This document shows positions 35,893 to 44,400 of a DNA stretch of 64,000 nucleotides, in pieces. Position 1 is the stretch's first letter, and each line of letters starts with the position of its first letter. The notes beneath the pieces are model-generated. The model saw only the letters and a program-made list of their open reading frames with translations. It was not told the DNA's origin and did no database searches. The DNA is from an uncultured Polaribacter sp. (GTDB lineage: Bacteria > Bacteroidota > Bacteroidia > Flavobacteriales > Flavobacteriaceae): positions 233,328 to 297,327 of the forward strand of contig CALSME010000004.1 in NCBI GenBank assembly GCA_943787375.1. Direction: 5' to 3'. A program made the translations under genes and the position numbers.

Positions 35893-36432
35893 ATGACAAC
35901 AAAACAAGTTTGGGCAAATTATCACGCAGATCTTAAACGATTTATCATCAGCAAAGTAAAAAATAAAACAATTGCTGATGATATTTTACAGGATACCTTT
36001 ATAAGAATTCACACCAAACTACACACTCTTAAAGATATCAAAAAATTAAAATCTTGGTGTTTTACAGTCGCTAGAAATGTGATATTAGATCACTGGAAAT
36101 CCAATAATAAAACTATTGAAATTGCCAATTTTGAATCAGAAATAGAAATTCAAGAAAAAATCCAGACCGAAGAAGATTGCTTGCAGGGTCTTTTAAAAAA
36201 CTTACCAAAAAAATATAGAGATCCTTTATTTCTATCTGACATTAAAGGATTAAAACAACAAGAAATCGCAAATCAGTTGGAGCAAAATTTAGCAACGACA
36301 AAGTCACAAATTCAGCGCGCTCGAAAGCTAATTGCCCAAGGTTTTATGGATTGTTGCGGGTTTGAAATGAATAAAGACGGAAATTTAGTTGGCGAAATTC
36401 AAGATAAAAAAGATTGTAAGTTTTGTCGATAA
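35893..36432 (+). CDS. SigZ-type ECF sigma factor with Cys-rich tail
   Basis: 179 residues from the ATG at 35893; a TTG at 35863 would add ten residues. Region 2 is KNKTIADDILQDTFIRIHTKL (in part: DDILQDTFIRIH) followed by SWCFTVARNVILDHWK. Region 4 is LPKKYRDPLFLSDIKGLKQQEIA, a helix-turn-helix. The unusual feature is the C-terminal tail (residues about 152-179) with GFMDCCGFEMNKDG and DCKFCR, four cysteines that could bind a metal or sense redox state. This tail is shared with SigZ relatives in Bacteroidota as I recall. No anti-sigma factor is beside it. The upstream partner is the Cys-rich peptide gene. Confidence 0.85.
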   Translation: MTTKQVWANYHADLKRFIISKVKNKTIADDILQDTFIRIHTKLHTLKDIKKLKSWCFTVARNVILDHWKSNNKTIEIANFESEIEIQEKIQTEEDCLQGLLKNLPKKYRDPLFLSDIKGLKQQEIANQLEQNLATTKSQIQRARKLIAQGFMDCCGFEMNKDGNLVGEIQDKKDCKFCR

Positions 36433-36456
36433 ATAATTTTTATTAAACAAAGAAAC

Positions 36457-38421
36457 CTATCGTCTTCGCTTGGGTGCTCTGCTTACTTTCTTTTTACGTT
36501 TGTTGAAAGGAACCGGTACGGCATCATCAAAGGTGTTTTTTGCTTGTTTTGCCTGTTTGTTCTTTTTCCAAGAATTGTTTTCGGGCAATAAGCGTTGTAA
36601 CAAATCTTGCCTTCCTACTTTATTCAACGTTTTTTTAATCCAATCTTTGTTTTCTTTCTTGTACCAAAAGAAAAACTTGTGCTGATCTTCTTTCTCCTTT
36701 TTTGTTTTCGGTGTTTTTGTAGGTTTTAAAGTATAGGGATGGTAACCTGAATAATAAATAACCGTGGCTACTGTCATTGGCGTCGGTGTAAAACCTTGCA
36801 CTTGTTCTAACTGAAAGCCCATATCTTTGGTTTCTGCCGCTAAATTGGCCATGTCCTCTACTTCACTTGCCGGATGGCTAGAAATAAAATAAGGAATCAA
36901 TTGTAAATTTAATTTTTTCTTGATATTGATTTTATCGAAACGCTCTTTAAACTTATGGAAATAGGTAAACGAAGGCTTTCGCATTAGCTTTAAAACCGGA
37001 TCTGACGTGTGTTCTGGGGCTACTTTTAAACGTCCTGAAACGTGTTTGGTCATTACCTCTTCTGTATAGGCATCCAACTCTTTTGGATCTGCATTTTTAT
37101 TGAATTCTGGTACCAACATATCATGGCGAATTCCACTTCCAATAAACGATTTTTTAATCTTTGGATGCTTGTCTACTGCTTGATACAAGTCGGTTAATGG
37201 TTTGTGTGAGGTATCTAAATTGGAACAAATTACTGGAGAAATACAACTCGGCGCGACACATTTATCACAAATAGATTGTACTTTCCCTTTCATCTGATAC
37301 ATGTTTGCCGAAGGGCCTCCAATATCTGACAAATAGCCTTTAAAATCGGGCATATTTGCTACTTTGTCTACTTCTTTCAATACCGATTCTTGACTTCTAC
37401 TAGCAATAAACTTTCCTTGGTGTGCAGAAATAGTACAAAAGCTACACCCACCAAAACACCCTCGGTGAATATTTATTGAAAATTTGATCATTTCAAAGGC
37501 CGGTATCGGTCCTCGTTTGTTGTATTTCGGGTGAGGCAAACGCGTAAAAGGCAAATCGAAAGAACCATCAATTTCCTTCTCTGTCATGGTTGGAAAAGGT
37601 GGATTAATCACCAAGGTTCTTCCTTCCACTTCTTGTAAAATTCGGCGTGCTTTTAATTTATTGGATTCTTGTTCTATCACTTTAAAGTTAGAGGCGAAGG
37701 TCTTTTTATCTGCCAAACAAGCTGTATGCGAGTTGATAGTCACATCTTCCCAATCATTTACAACAGGAATTTTCTCTTCGTTCTGGTTGATTAATACGGC
37801 AGTTTGCTTGATGTTTTTTAAACTTGAAAAAGGCACCCCTTTTTGAAGCAATGAAACAATTTCACGCAATGGCTGTTCGCCCATTCCATAGACCAACATG
37901 TCTGCTTTGGAAGTTTCTAAAATGGTTGGTAAGAGTTTGTCTGACCAATAGTCGTAATGTGTTACACGTCTTAATGATGCTTCTATTCCTCCAATTAAAA
38001 CGGGAACATCTGGGAATTTTTCTTTTAATATTTTGGAATATACAGAGGTTGCATAATCTGGTCGGAACCCTTTGTCACCATTGGGTGTATAGGCATCTTT
38101 GTCTCTTCGTTTTTTACTTGCAGTATAATTACTCACCATGGGATCCATACATCCACCAGTAGCACCAAAAAACAAACGGGGTTTTCCTAATTTTTCAAAA
38201 TCTTGCAAATTATCATTCACACTAGGCTGTGGTACAATCGCAACACGCAAACCATAGCTTTCTAGGATACGCCCAATAACGGCAGGCCCAAAAGAAGGGT
38301 GATCTACATAGGCATCTCCACTAAAGAGAATTACATCCAATGCTGTCCAACCACGAAGCTTTACTTCTTTATTTGTTGTTGGTAACCAATCGGTTAGTTG
38401 TAATTTCTTTGTTTGCTCCAT
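36457..38421 (-). CDS. YgiQ family radical SAM protein
   Basis: 654 residues. The YgiQ N-terminal domain holds ALDVILFSGDAYVDHPSF (about residues 27-44) and GYGLRV-like segments. The radical SAM 4Fe-4S motif is HRGCFGGCSFCTISAHQGK (CxxxCxxC, about 317-335). It is followed by IGSGIRHDML and LKVAPEHTSDPVLKLMRKP. The C-terminal extension (about 560-654) is Lys/Arg-rich. The family's substrate is unknown; it is universally labelled uncharacterised. CAAAAATA on the plus strand at 38427-38434 is a minus-strand TATTTTTG only six bases before the ATG, suggesting a leaderless transcript. It is tail to tail with the sigma gene (25 bases). Confidence 0.92.
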   Translation of the reverse strand: MEQTKKLQLTDWLPTTNKEVKLRGWTALDVILFSGDAYVDHPSFGPAVIGRILESYGLRVAIVPQPSVNDNLQDFEKLGKPRLFFGATGGCMDPMVSNYTASKKRRDKDAYTPNGDKGFRPDYATSVYSKILKEKFPDVPVLIGGIEASLRRVTHYDYWSDKLLPTILETSKADMLVYGMGEQPLREIVSLLQKGVPFSSLKNIKQTAVLINQNEEKIPVVNDWEDVTINSHTACLADKKTFASNFKVIEQESNKLKARRILQEVEGRTLVINPPFPTMTEKEIDGSFDLPFTRLPHPKYNKRGPIPAFEMIKFSINIHRGCFGGCSFCTISAHQGKFIASRSQESVLKEVDKVANMPDFKGYLSDIGGPSANMYQMKGKVQSICDKCVAPSCISPVICSNLDTSHKPLTDLYQAVDKHPKIKKSFIGSGIRHDMLVPEFNKNADPKELDAYTEEVMTKHVSGRLKVAPEHTSDPVLKLMRKPSFTYFHKFKERFDKINIKKKLNLQLIPYFISSHPASEVEDMANLAAETKDMGFQLEQVQGFTPTPMTVATVIYYSGYHPYTLKPTKTPKTKKEKEDQHKFFFWYKKENKDWIKKTLNKVGRQDLLQRLLPENNSWKKNKQAKQAKNTFDDAVPVPFNKRKKKVSRAPKRRR

Positions 38422-38636
38422 ATTTGCAAAAATAGGGAGAAATTAAACAAGTCTAAACTGTTTGTGTACTTTTTATGAAGAATAAAATAGTCATGCGTTA
38501 TAGATTGAAATAGAGTCCCCTATATTCTTTAAAAAAGTCCTAAAAAAGAGAAGAAAATTCTAAAATTATTTAAACCCTTCTTTTTTTTAGTAACTCTTTT
38601 TTGTTTTGTAATTTTAGCAAAATAAAACGTCCCAAC

Positions 38637-40538
38637 ATGAAAAAAAATTCCTTCCTTACCCTTTTCAGTATTCTTCTTTTGATATCTTGTAATACGAAAA
38701 CTGAAGACACCTATGTAGCAGATCATTACAACAAACAAGAAGTAACGATTGCCATGCGAGACGGTATAAAACTGCACACGACTATTTATTCTCCGAAAGA
38801 TACTTCCAAAACATATCCTATTTTATTGCAACGAACGCCTTATAGCGCTAGCCCTTATGGAGCAGGAAAGATGAAAACAAAAATTAGTCCGAATGTACAC
38901 CTAATGAAAGAGGGAAACATTGTGGTTTACCAAGATGTTCGTGGACGTTGGATGAGTGAAGGAGTATACGACAACATGCGGGCCTACCTTCCAAATAAAA
39001 AAGAAAACGAATCGGATGAGGCTTCTGATACCTATGATACGATTGATTGGTTGGTGAAAAATATTGAAAACAATAATGGAAACGTGGGTACTTGGGGAAT
39101 TTCATATCCTGGACACTATGCAACCGTTTCTACAATTGATGCGCATCCTGCCCTAAAAGCGGCTTCACCACAAGCATGTATTGGTGATTTTTTCTTTGAT
39201 GACTTCCATCACAATGGTGCTTTTTTATTGAGCTATTTCAAAGCCATTTCGTTGTTTGGAACTTATAAAGATACCCCAACTGATAAAGCATGGTATTCTT
39301 TCCCTAAGATGAATTCAAATGATCAATATCAATTTTTTCTTGATAAAGGACCTTTGAAAAACCTAAATGAATATTTTCAATATGAAAAATTAGATGTCCA
39401 AACTGCTTCCACGAAAGCAGCAATAGATGATTTTTTCTGGAAGGAAATTACAGAACACCCAAATTATGATTCTGTATGGCAAAGCAAAGGAATCATTCAA
39501 CATTTAGACAAAGTACCCGCTTCTGTTGCGACAATGATTGTTGGTGGTTGGTTTGATGCTGAAGATTTGTACGGTCCTTTAGAAACCTATAAAGCCATCG
39601 AAAAAAATGGGGTTGGCAATTATAACACGCTAGTTTTTGGCCCTTGGGATCATGGAAAATGGGCAAAAGATGTCGTAAAAAATACGGTAGGTAATTATTA
39701 TTTTGGCGATTCTATTTCGTTGAAATTTCAAAAGGAAATCGAAACCAATTTCTTCAATCACTTCTTAAAAGGAAAAGGAGATCAAAAGAGCGGTTTGCCG
39801 GAAGCATACGTTTTTGATTCTGGAAAAAAAGAATGGAAAAGTTATGATACTTGGCCACCTAACAATGTGGTAAAAGAAGACTGGTTTTTATCCGAAAATC
39901 AAACCTTAACTTCAGCAAAAGAAACAACAAACGGCATACAATTCATTAGTGACATTAAAAATCCTGTTCCCTATTCTGAAGATATTAAAACGGTTTTCAC
40001 ACCAAGAAAATACATGACGGATGACCAAAGATTTGCGGGACGAAGACCGGATGTTTTGGTTTTTGAAACAGCAATTTTAACGGAAGATCTTACCCTAGCG
40101 GGCGATATTTTAGCAAAATTAAAAGTAGCCACCACAGGTACAGCTGCCGATTGGATTGTAAAGGTAATTGATGTACATCCAACAGACACAGAAGAGAATA
40201 ACAAAGACTTACAGAACCATTTAAAAATGAGCAATTATCATTTAATGGTTCGAAGTGAAGTATTGCGTGGCCGTTTTAGAAATAGCTTCGAGAATCCAGA
40301 ACCGTTTGTAGCCAACAAAAAGACGGACGTAAACATTCAATTGCAAGATGTATTTCATACCTTTAAAAAAGGACATAAATTGCAGGTTCAGGTGCAGAGT
40401 ACTTGGTTTCCTTTAATTGATTTGAATCCGCAAACCTATGTAGACAATATCTTTAAAGCATCGGAAGATGATTTTAAAACCCAAACACATACTGTTTTCA
40501 CGGATTCGAGTATTGAATTTTCTGTGTTGAAAAATTAA
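38637..40538 (+). CDS. CocE/NonD family alpha/beta hydrolase, lipoprotein
   Basis: 633 residues from the ATG at 38637, which begins a lipoprotein signal (LFSILLLISCNTK). A longer frame from 38601 would put 12 residues in front of it. The hydrolase domain has MRDGIKLHTTIYSP at its start and nucleophile motif GTWGISYPGH (GxSYxG, about residues 160-169). It also has the acid Asp in VGGWFDAEDLYGP and the catalytic His in WDHGKW (about 340). The C-terminal jelly-roll domain (about 400-625) is typical of CocE and X-Pro dipeptidyl-peptidases. It is probably an esterase or peptidase at the cell envelope; the substrate is unknown. A DUF4375 gene begins five bases after the stop. Confidence 0.9.
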   Translation: MKKNSFLTLFSILLLISCNTKTEDTYVADHYNKQEVTIAMRDGIKLHTTIYSPKDTSKTYPILLQRTPYSASPYGAGKMKTKISPNVHLMKEGNIVVYQDVRGRWMSEGVYDNMRAYLPNKKENESDEASDTYDTIDWLVKNIENNNGNVGTWGISYPGHYATVSTIDAHPALKAASPQACIGDFFFDDFHHNGAFLLSYFKAISLFGTYKDTPTDKAWYSFPKMNSNDQYQFFLDKGPLKNLNEYFQYEKLDVQTASTKAAIDDFFWKEITEHPNYDSVWQSKGIIQHLDKVPASVATMIVGGWFDAEDLYGPLETYKAIEKNGVGNYNTLVFGPWDHGKWAKDVVKNTVGNYYFGDSISLKFQKEIETNFFNHFLKGKGDQKSGLPEAYVFDSGKKEWKSYDTWPPNNVVKEDWFLSENQTLTSAKETTNGIQFISDIKNPVPYSEDIKTVFTPRKYMTDDQRFAGRRPDVLVFETAILTEDLTLAGDILAKLKVATTGTAADWIVKVIDVHPTDTEENNKDLQNHLKMSNYHLMVRSEVLRGRFRNSFENPEPFVANKKTDVNIQLQDVFHTFKKGHKLQVQVQSTWFPLIDLNPQTYVDNIFKASEDDFKTQTHTVFTDSSIEFSVLKN

Positions 40539-40542
40539 AAAA

Positions 40543-40998
40543 ATGACTTCTACAGAAATTACACTGTTACTAAACAGTGATCTTGAAAAAGTCATCAGAA
40601 TTGGCGAAATTATTGGAAAGAAAATTCCTGAAAGGGATGAATTCTCAGGTCTAAACGACTACGAGAAAACGTTTATATATATTGATATTTTTGAGAATCA
40701 TACTACAAGTGGTGGTTTCGAAGAATTTTTCTGGAATTCTTCGGGGCAGTTTTCTCATGAAATATTAGCCGCCTATGAAGCAATTGGCGCCAATAAAACA
40801 GCCACCTTAATTTACAATGCTTTTAAAGAATTCGGCGAAATCCCAATCCCCAAAGACCATGCCTTCAGAAAAAAGATTCTTATCGATTTAAACTCTGTTT
40901 CATGGGATACTTTAGACCATGAATTTTACAAAAGTAAAGAGGATATTGTGTCGTTAATTTTAAGTTTTGTGGCTAAAAACATCGGTTATTTTGATTGA
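40543..40998 (+). CDS. DUF4375 domain protein (DMP19-like)
   Basis: 151 residues, soluble, no signal peptide. The domain is recognisable by FIYIDIFENHTTSGGFEEFF (about residues 44-63), the Trp/Asn pair in FWNSSGQ and AYEAIGANKTA (about 80-90). DUF4375 occurs as DNA-mimic and immunity-like proteins in other bacteria; here it follows a CocE hydrolase by four bases and no toxin is near, so no such role can be claimed. Its last 13 bases overlap the end of the convergent MFS gene. Confidence 0.82.
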   Translation: MTSTEITLLLNSDLEKVIRIGEIIGKKIPERDEFSGLNDYEKTFIYIDIFENHTTSGGFEEFFWNSSGQFSHEILAAYEAIGANKTATLIYNAFKEFGEIPIPKDHAFRKKILIDLNSVSWDTLDHEFYKSKEDIVSLILSFVAKNIGYFD

Positions 40999-42203
40999 TT
41001 TAGTTGCTCTTTTTTTAAAACTCGAAGCAAAATCAGCAGCATAAAAACCCCAAACAAAGCAAATAACACCATACAATTCCAAGTGAATTCGAAACCATAT
41101 TTCGCAACCATTTGCATGCCCGAATTGTGGCTAAAAATATGCGCTAGTGAAAACGAAATACTGTACAAAGCCATATATTCTCCTTGGTTCCCTTTTTTAG
41201 CTCTCGCTACTGCAAAGGAATTTGAAAAAGGAAAAGCAATCATTTCTCCAACCGACATTAATAAGATTCCTACTAACAGAATTCCAACCCAAACACTCAA
41301 ATTTAAAACAAGATAGCTCATCGCTAGAAGAAAGAGTCCGAGCGCAATAAGTTTCACTTTTGAATTTTTAGGTTTGTCTAACCATTGAATCAGTGGCATT
41401 TCGAAAATAAAAATAAAAAGACCACTACTTCCCATAAGTAAACCAATCTGAAATTCTGATAATAGTCGAACATCTTTGTAGTATAAGGGTACGGTAGAAA
41501 AGTATTGTAAAAACACAAATCCAAAAATAAACATAGCAACAAAAAACACCCAAAATGCTTTGTCTTTATATACGGAAACTGGATTTTGAACTTTTACTTC
41601 GTCTAAAATCTTCGCTTTTTTGGGATGCAATACATTTAGCAATAAAACAGCTGCCAATATACAGGTTACTCCGTCAATCCAAAACAATCCTTGATAACCA
41701 ACACTTACAATGATAAGTCCTCCGATTGCCGGACCTAAAGAAAAACCTAAATTAATTGCCAAACGAATTAATGTGACTGAACGTGTTTTATTTTCTGCTT
41801 TGCTATAGGCACTCAGAGCTACAAACATAGCGGGTCTAAAAGCATCTGCTACCAACATCACCGAAAAAATACCGATGCAAAATTGATAGAATGTAGCTGC
41901 AAATTGTAAGCCTACAAACAGAATTCCTGTTCCTATCAAACTCACCAACATTACTTTGTAATAACCAATCTTGTCGGTTAATTTTCCACCAAGCCAAGTC
42001 CCTACAACAGAACCTAAGCCAAAGAAAGACATGATCCATCCAACATCTGTTAAGGTAAAGTTTAGGCTTTTTGTAAGGTATAAAGACAAGAAAGGAATGA
42101 CCATGGTTCCGGCACGGTTAATCAATGTGATTAATGACAACCACCAAACTTCTCGAGAAAGTCCTCTAAAAGTGTTGATATACTTGCTAAATAATGTATG
42201 CAT
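40986..42203 (-). CDS. MFS transporter
   Basis: 405 residues from the ATG at 42203 (MHTLFSKYINTFRGL). An in-frame ATG at 42245 would start inside a hairpin (see 42230-42257) and add 14 residues. It has about 12 hydrophobic helices. The MFS motif A is seen as GGKLTDKIGYYKVML (about 68-82) between helices 2 and 3. The N-terminal half ends with HPKKAKIL before a charged loop, and IFIFEMPLIQWLDKPKNSKVKL lies between helices 8 and 9. The substrate is unknown; the family includes drug and sugar exporters. Its 3' end overlaps the DUF4375 gene by 13 bases, an example of tight convergent packing. Confidence 0.88.
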   Translation of the reverse strand: MHTLFSKYINTFRGLSREVWWLSLITLINRAGTMVIPFLSLYLTKSLNFTLTDVGWIMSFFGLGSVVGTWLGGKLTDKIGYYKVMLVSLIGTGILFVGLQFAATFYQFCIGIFSVMLVADAFRPAMFVALSAYSKAENKTRSVTLIRLAINLGFSLGPAIGGLIIVSVGYQGLFWIDGVTCILAAVLLLNVLHPKKAKILDEVKVQNPVSVYKDKAFWVFFVAMFIFGFVFLQYFSTVPLYYKDVRLLSEFQIGLLMGSSGLFIFIFEMPLIQWLDKPKNSKVKLIALGLFLLAMSYLVLNLSVWVGILLVGILLMSVGEMIAFPFSNSFAVARAKKGNQGEYMALYSISFSLAHIFSHNSGMQMVAKYGFEFTWNCMVLFALFGVFMLLILLRVLKKEQLNQSK

Positions 42204-42229
42204 CTTTTTTGGTTTGTTATAAAAAATAA

Positions 42230-42257
42230 AAAAGTCCAACTTCATTGTCGGACTTTT
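42230..42257 (-). promoter_or_regulatory. Terminator-like hairpin in the MFS leader, possible attenuator
   Basis: On the minus strand, arms AAAAGTCCGAC and GTTGGACTTTT pair (one A-C mismatch, loop of six) and are followed by a T-rich run. This is the structure of an intrinsic terminator. It lies 27 to 54 bases before the MFS start codon at 42203 rather than after any gene, which suggests premature termination control. An upstream ATG at 42245 lies in its loop. Confidence 0.5.
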
Positions 42258-42388
42258 AAATTGTTAGATTTTATATGGATCCCATCAAAACAAATAAATA
42301 GACCGAATTTCTCGTAATGAACGCGATAACTTATTATTATATCTAATGCCTTTTTTCATTTTAATTGCTTACTATATGTTATAAAAAT

Positions 42389-42413
42389 ACATATTTATTT
42401 GATATAAATATGT
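42389..42413. promoter_or_regulatory. 25-base perfect inverted repeat, likely operator
   Basis: ACATATTTAT and ATAAATATGT are exact reverse complements with a five-base spacer (TTGAT). The element lies 55 bases upstream of the paraoxonase-like gene start and 186 bases upstream of the MFS start, in their shared divergent region. A dimeric regulator site is the natural reading. The motif TACTTTAG at 42432-42439 may be the -7 element it controls. Confidence 0.5.
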
Positions 42414-42468
42414 GAATTATTTTCTTTCTTGTACTTTAGAGCAGAAATGATGAAAACATCAAATAATC

Positions 42469-43746
42469 ATGAAAAAAAAATTCAAAAAAAGAGTGTTTCT
42501 TTCAATACTCCTTTTACTCGCAATGTATATTGCAAATATCTTTATTAGTACTGGTTTTTTTAGAACGATTGAAAATACTTTTGATGGCAGCATCTTACAC
42601 GAAATAAAATTATCTGGTGCAGAAGACATTACCATTAGTCAAACCGATCATTTTGCAATTGTCTCTGCGACCGCAAGAAAAAAAATTCCAACGATACAAC
42701 AAGAAAATGGCGGACTTTATTTTTTAGACCTAACCAACAAAAACTACCAACCAATAGTACTTACAGAAAACTTTAAAAAGCCTTTTGCGCCTCACGGAAT
42801 TTCTATCTACAAGAAAGATAGTAGTTATACGGTTGCAGCCATCAACCATACCAAGGAAGGTGAGTTTATTGAAATTTTTGAATTGATTGGTCAAGAATTA
42901 ACACATCAAAAAACATTGAAAAACGAACGAATCTTTAGTCCGAATGACCTTGTCCTTTTAGATGAAAATCGTTTTTACTTCACCAATGACCATAAATATA
43001 AAGAAGGGATTCTTCGCTTAGCTGAAGACTATTTAGGATTGGCAGTTTCAAATGTGGTGTATTTTGATGGGAAAAATTATAGCGAAGTTGCAGATGGAAT
43101 TGCGTATGCTAACGGAATTAATTATGATGTAAAAAGAAAGTTGCTATTTGTGGCATCTCCTAGAGATTTTTTAATGAAAGTATATCAAAAAAATGAAGAC
43201 CATACGTTAACTTTCATTGAAAACATCGACTGTAAAACAGGTGTTGATAATATTGAATTTGACACGGAGAACACCCTATGGATTGGCGCACATCCAAGTC
43301 TGTTAGATTTTAGTGCCTACGCAAAGGGAGATAGAGCTATTGCTCCCTCGGAAATCATAAAAATCAATTATATTGAAAAAGGAGAGTACAGTATCGAGCA
43401 AATGTACATGGAAGATGGGGCTACAATGGCTGCAGCTACGGTAGCAGCTCCTTATGGAAATCTTATTTTGGCAGGAAATGTAATGGATGCGCAATTTTTA
43501 ATTCTTAAAAGCAATAAATTACTGAGTAAAAAACTACCTTTTTTAGAAAAGAAAATGAAACCCCATCATGAAAATAATATCTTGTATCTTTTAGATGGAA
43601 AAGAAATCGCTCCCGAAGATTTAAATGAGATTCCTCCTGCAGAGATAAAATCTGTTGCTGTCTTTAAAGGAACAGAAGAGGTTTCAAAATATACTGACAA
43701 AAAGTACGATGGGGTCATTCTCATCGAAATAAAAAAAGAAAACTAA
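42469..43746 (+). CDS. Paraoxonase/arylesterase-like protein with a TonB-plug-like C-terminal tail
   Basis: 425 residues. It has an N-terminal membrane anchor (about 8-27) and no cleavage site I trust. The beta-propeller domain has paraoxonase features: APHGISIY (about 104-111), IFSPNDLVLLDENRFYFTND (about 161-180) and the calcium-binding SPND and DNIEFD (about 262) residues. The last 55 residues, starting ILYLLDGKEIAPEDL and ending YDGVILIEIKK, resemble the plug-type segment of TonB-dependent proteins (the phrase LDGKE...IKSVAVFKG...GVI). This fusion is unusual for a paraoxonase. Expected role: hydrolysis of lactones or esters outside the cytoplasm. A DUF1684 gene overlaps its stop by one base. 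Confidence 0.8.
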   Translation: MKKKFKKRVFLSILLLLAMYIANIFISTGFFRTIENTFDGSILHEIKLSGAEDITISQTDHFAIVSATARKKIPTIQQENGGLYFLDLTNKNYQPIVLTENFKKPFAPHGISIYKKDSSYTVAAINHTKEGEFIEIFELIGQELTHQKTLKNERIFSPNDLVLLDENRFYFTNDHKYKEGILRLAEDYLGLAVSNVVYFDGKNYSEVADGIAYANGINYDVKRKLLFVASPRDFLMKVYQKNEDHTLTFIENIDCKTGVDNIEFDTENTLWIGAHPSLLDFSAYAKGDRAIAPSEIIKINYIEKGEYSIEQMYMEDGATMAAATVAAPYGNLILAGNVMDAQFLILKSNKLLSKKLPFLEKKMKPHHENNILYLLDGKEIAPEDLNEIPPAEIKSVAVFKGTEEVSKYTDKKYDGVILIEIKKEN

Positions 43747-44360
43747 TGCGAAAAATTATCTCCTTAATTACCCTGATTTTACTAGTATCAGCATGTAATT
43801 CTCAAAGAAAAAAAACCTTGATTGGTGATACAGAATACCAACAAAAACTAAATGAAAGTTATAAAGACGGCTCTAAGTCACCTTTGAAAAAGAAGGATTT
43901 AAAAAACTTTAAAGGCCTCGAATTTTACCCTGTAGATACTGCTTTTATTGTAACGGCTTCCTTGACAAAAACAAAGCATGCTGCAACCTTTGAGATGGCG
44001 ACAACGACAGACAGAAAACCTTTGTACAAAGAATATGGTATTTTAACTTTTACCTTAAAAGGAATCGATTGTTCGTTAACGGTTTACCAAAGTCAAGATG
44101 ATCTCCGGGATGAAAAATACAAAGATTTCCTCTTTTTACCATTTACAGATTATTCATCTGGAAACGGTTCTTATGCGGGGGGGCGCTACATGGACTTAAT
44201 GACTACGGACGAAAAACCTGATGGAACGATTGTCTTAAATTTCAACAACACGTACAATCCGTATTGTGCTTATAACGAAAAGTATTCTTGCCCATTAACA
44301 CCGAGACAAAATCATTTACCCCTGGTTGTAAAAGCTGGAATTAAAGTTTTTAAGAAATAG
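43746..44360 (+). CDS. DUF1684 lipoprotein
   Basis: 204 residues. Lipoprotein signal to Cys17 (LILLVSACNSQ). The DUF1684 fold is evident from FLPFTDYSSGNGSYAGGRYMDL (in part, GNGSYAGGRYMDL at about 138-150), FNNTYNPYCAYNEKYSCPLTP (in part, YNPYCAYNEKYSCP) and YKEYGILTFTLKG, the typical aromatic/Gly-rich Asn-Pro-Tyr-Cys pattern. Function unknown. It begins at the last base of the paraoxonase-like gene stop (TAATG), so translation of the two is probably coupled. Confidence 0.88.
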   Translation: MRKIISLITLILLVSACNSQRKKTLIGDTEYQQKLNESYKDGSKSPLKKKDLKNFKGLEFYPVDTAFIVTASLTKTKHAATFEMATTTDRKPLYKEYGILTFTLKGIDCSLTVYQSQDDLRDEKYKDFLFLPFTDYSSGNGSYAGGRYMDLMTTDEKPDGTIVLNFNNTYNPYCAYNEKYSCPLTPRQNHLPLVVKAGIKVFKK

Positions 44361-44400
44361 CAATCTTAAGATCAGATTCTTTTTACGAAACGGTTAACGG

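Noticed and set aside
38529..38777. An 82-codon minus-strand frame near the CocE hydrolase start
   Set aside because: It overlaps the signal-peptide region of the hydrolase on the other strand and shows no promoter or family; it is a shadow.
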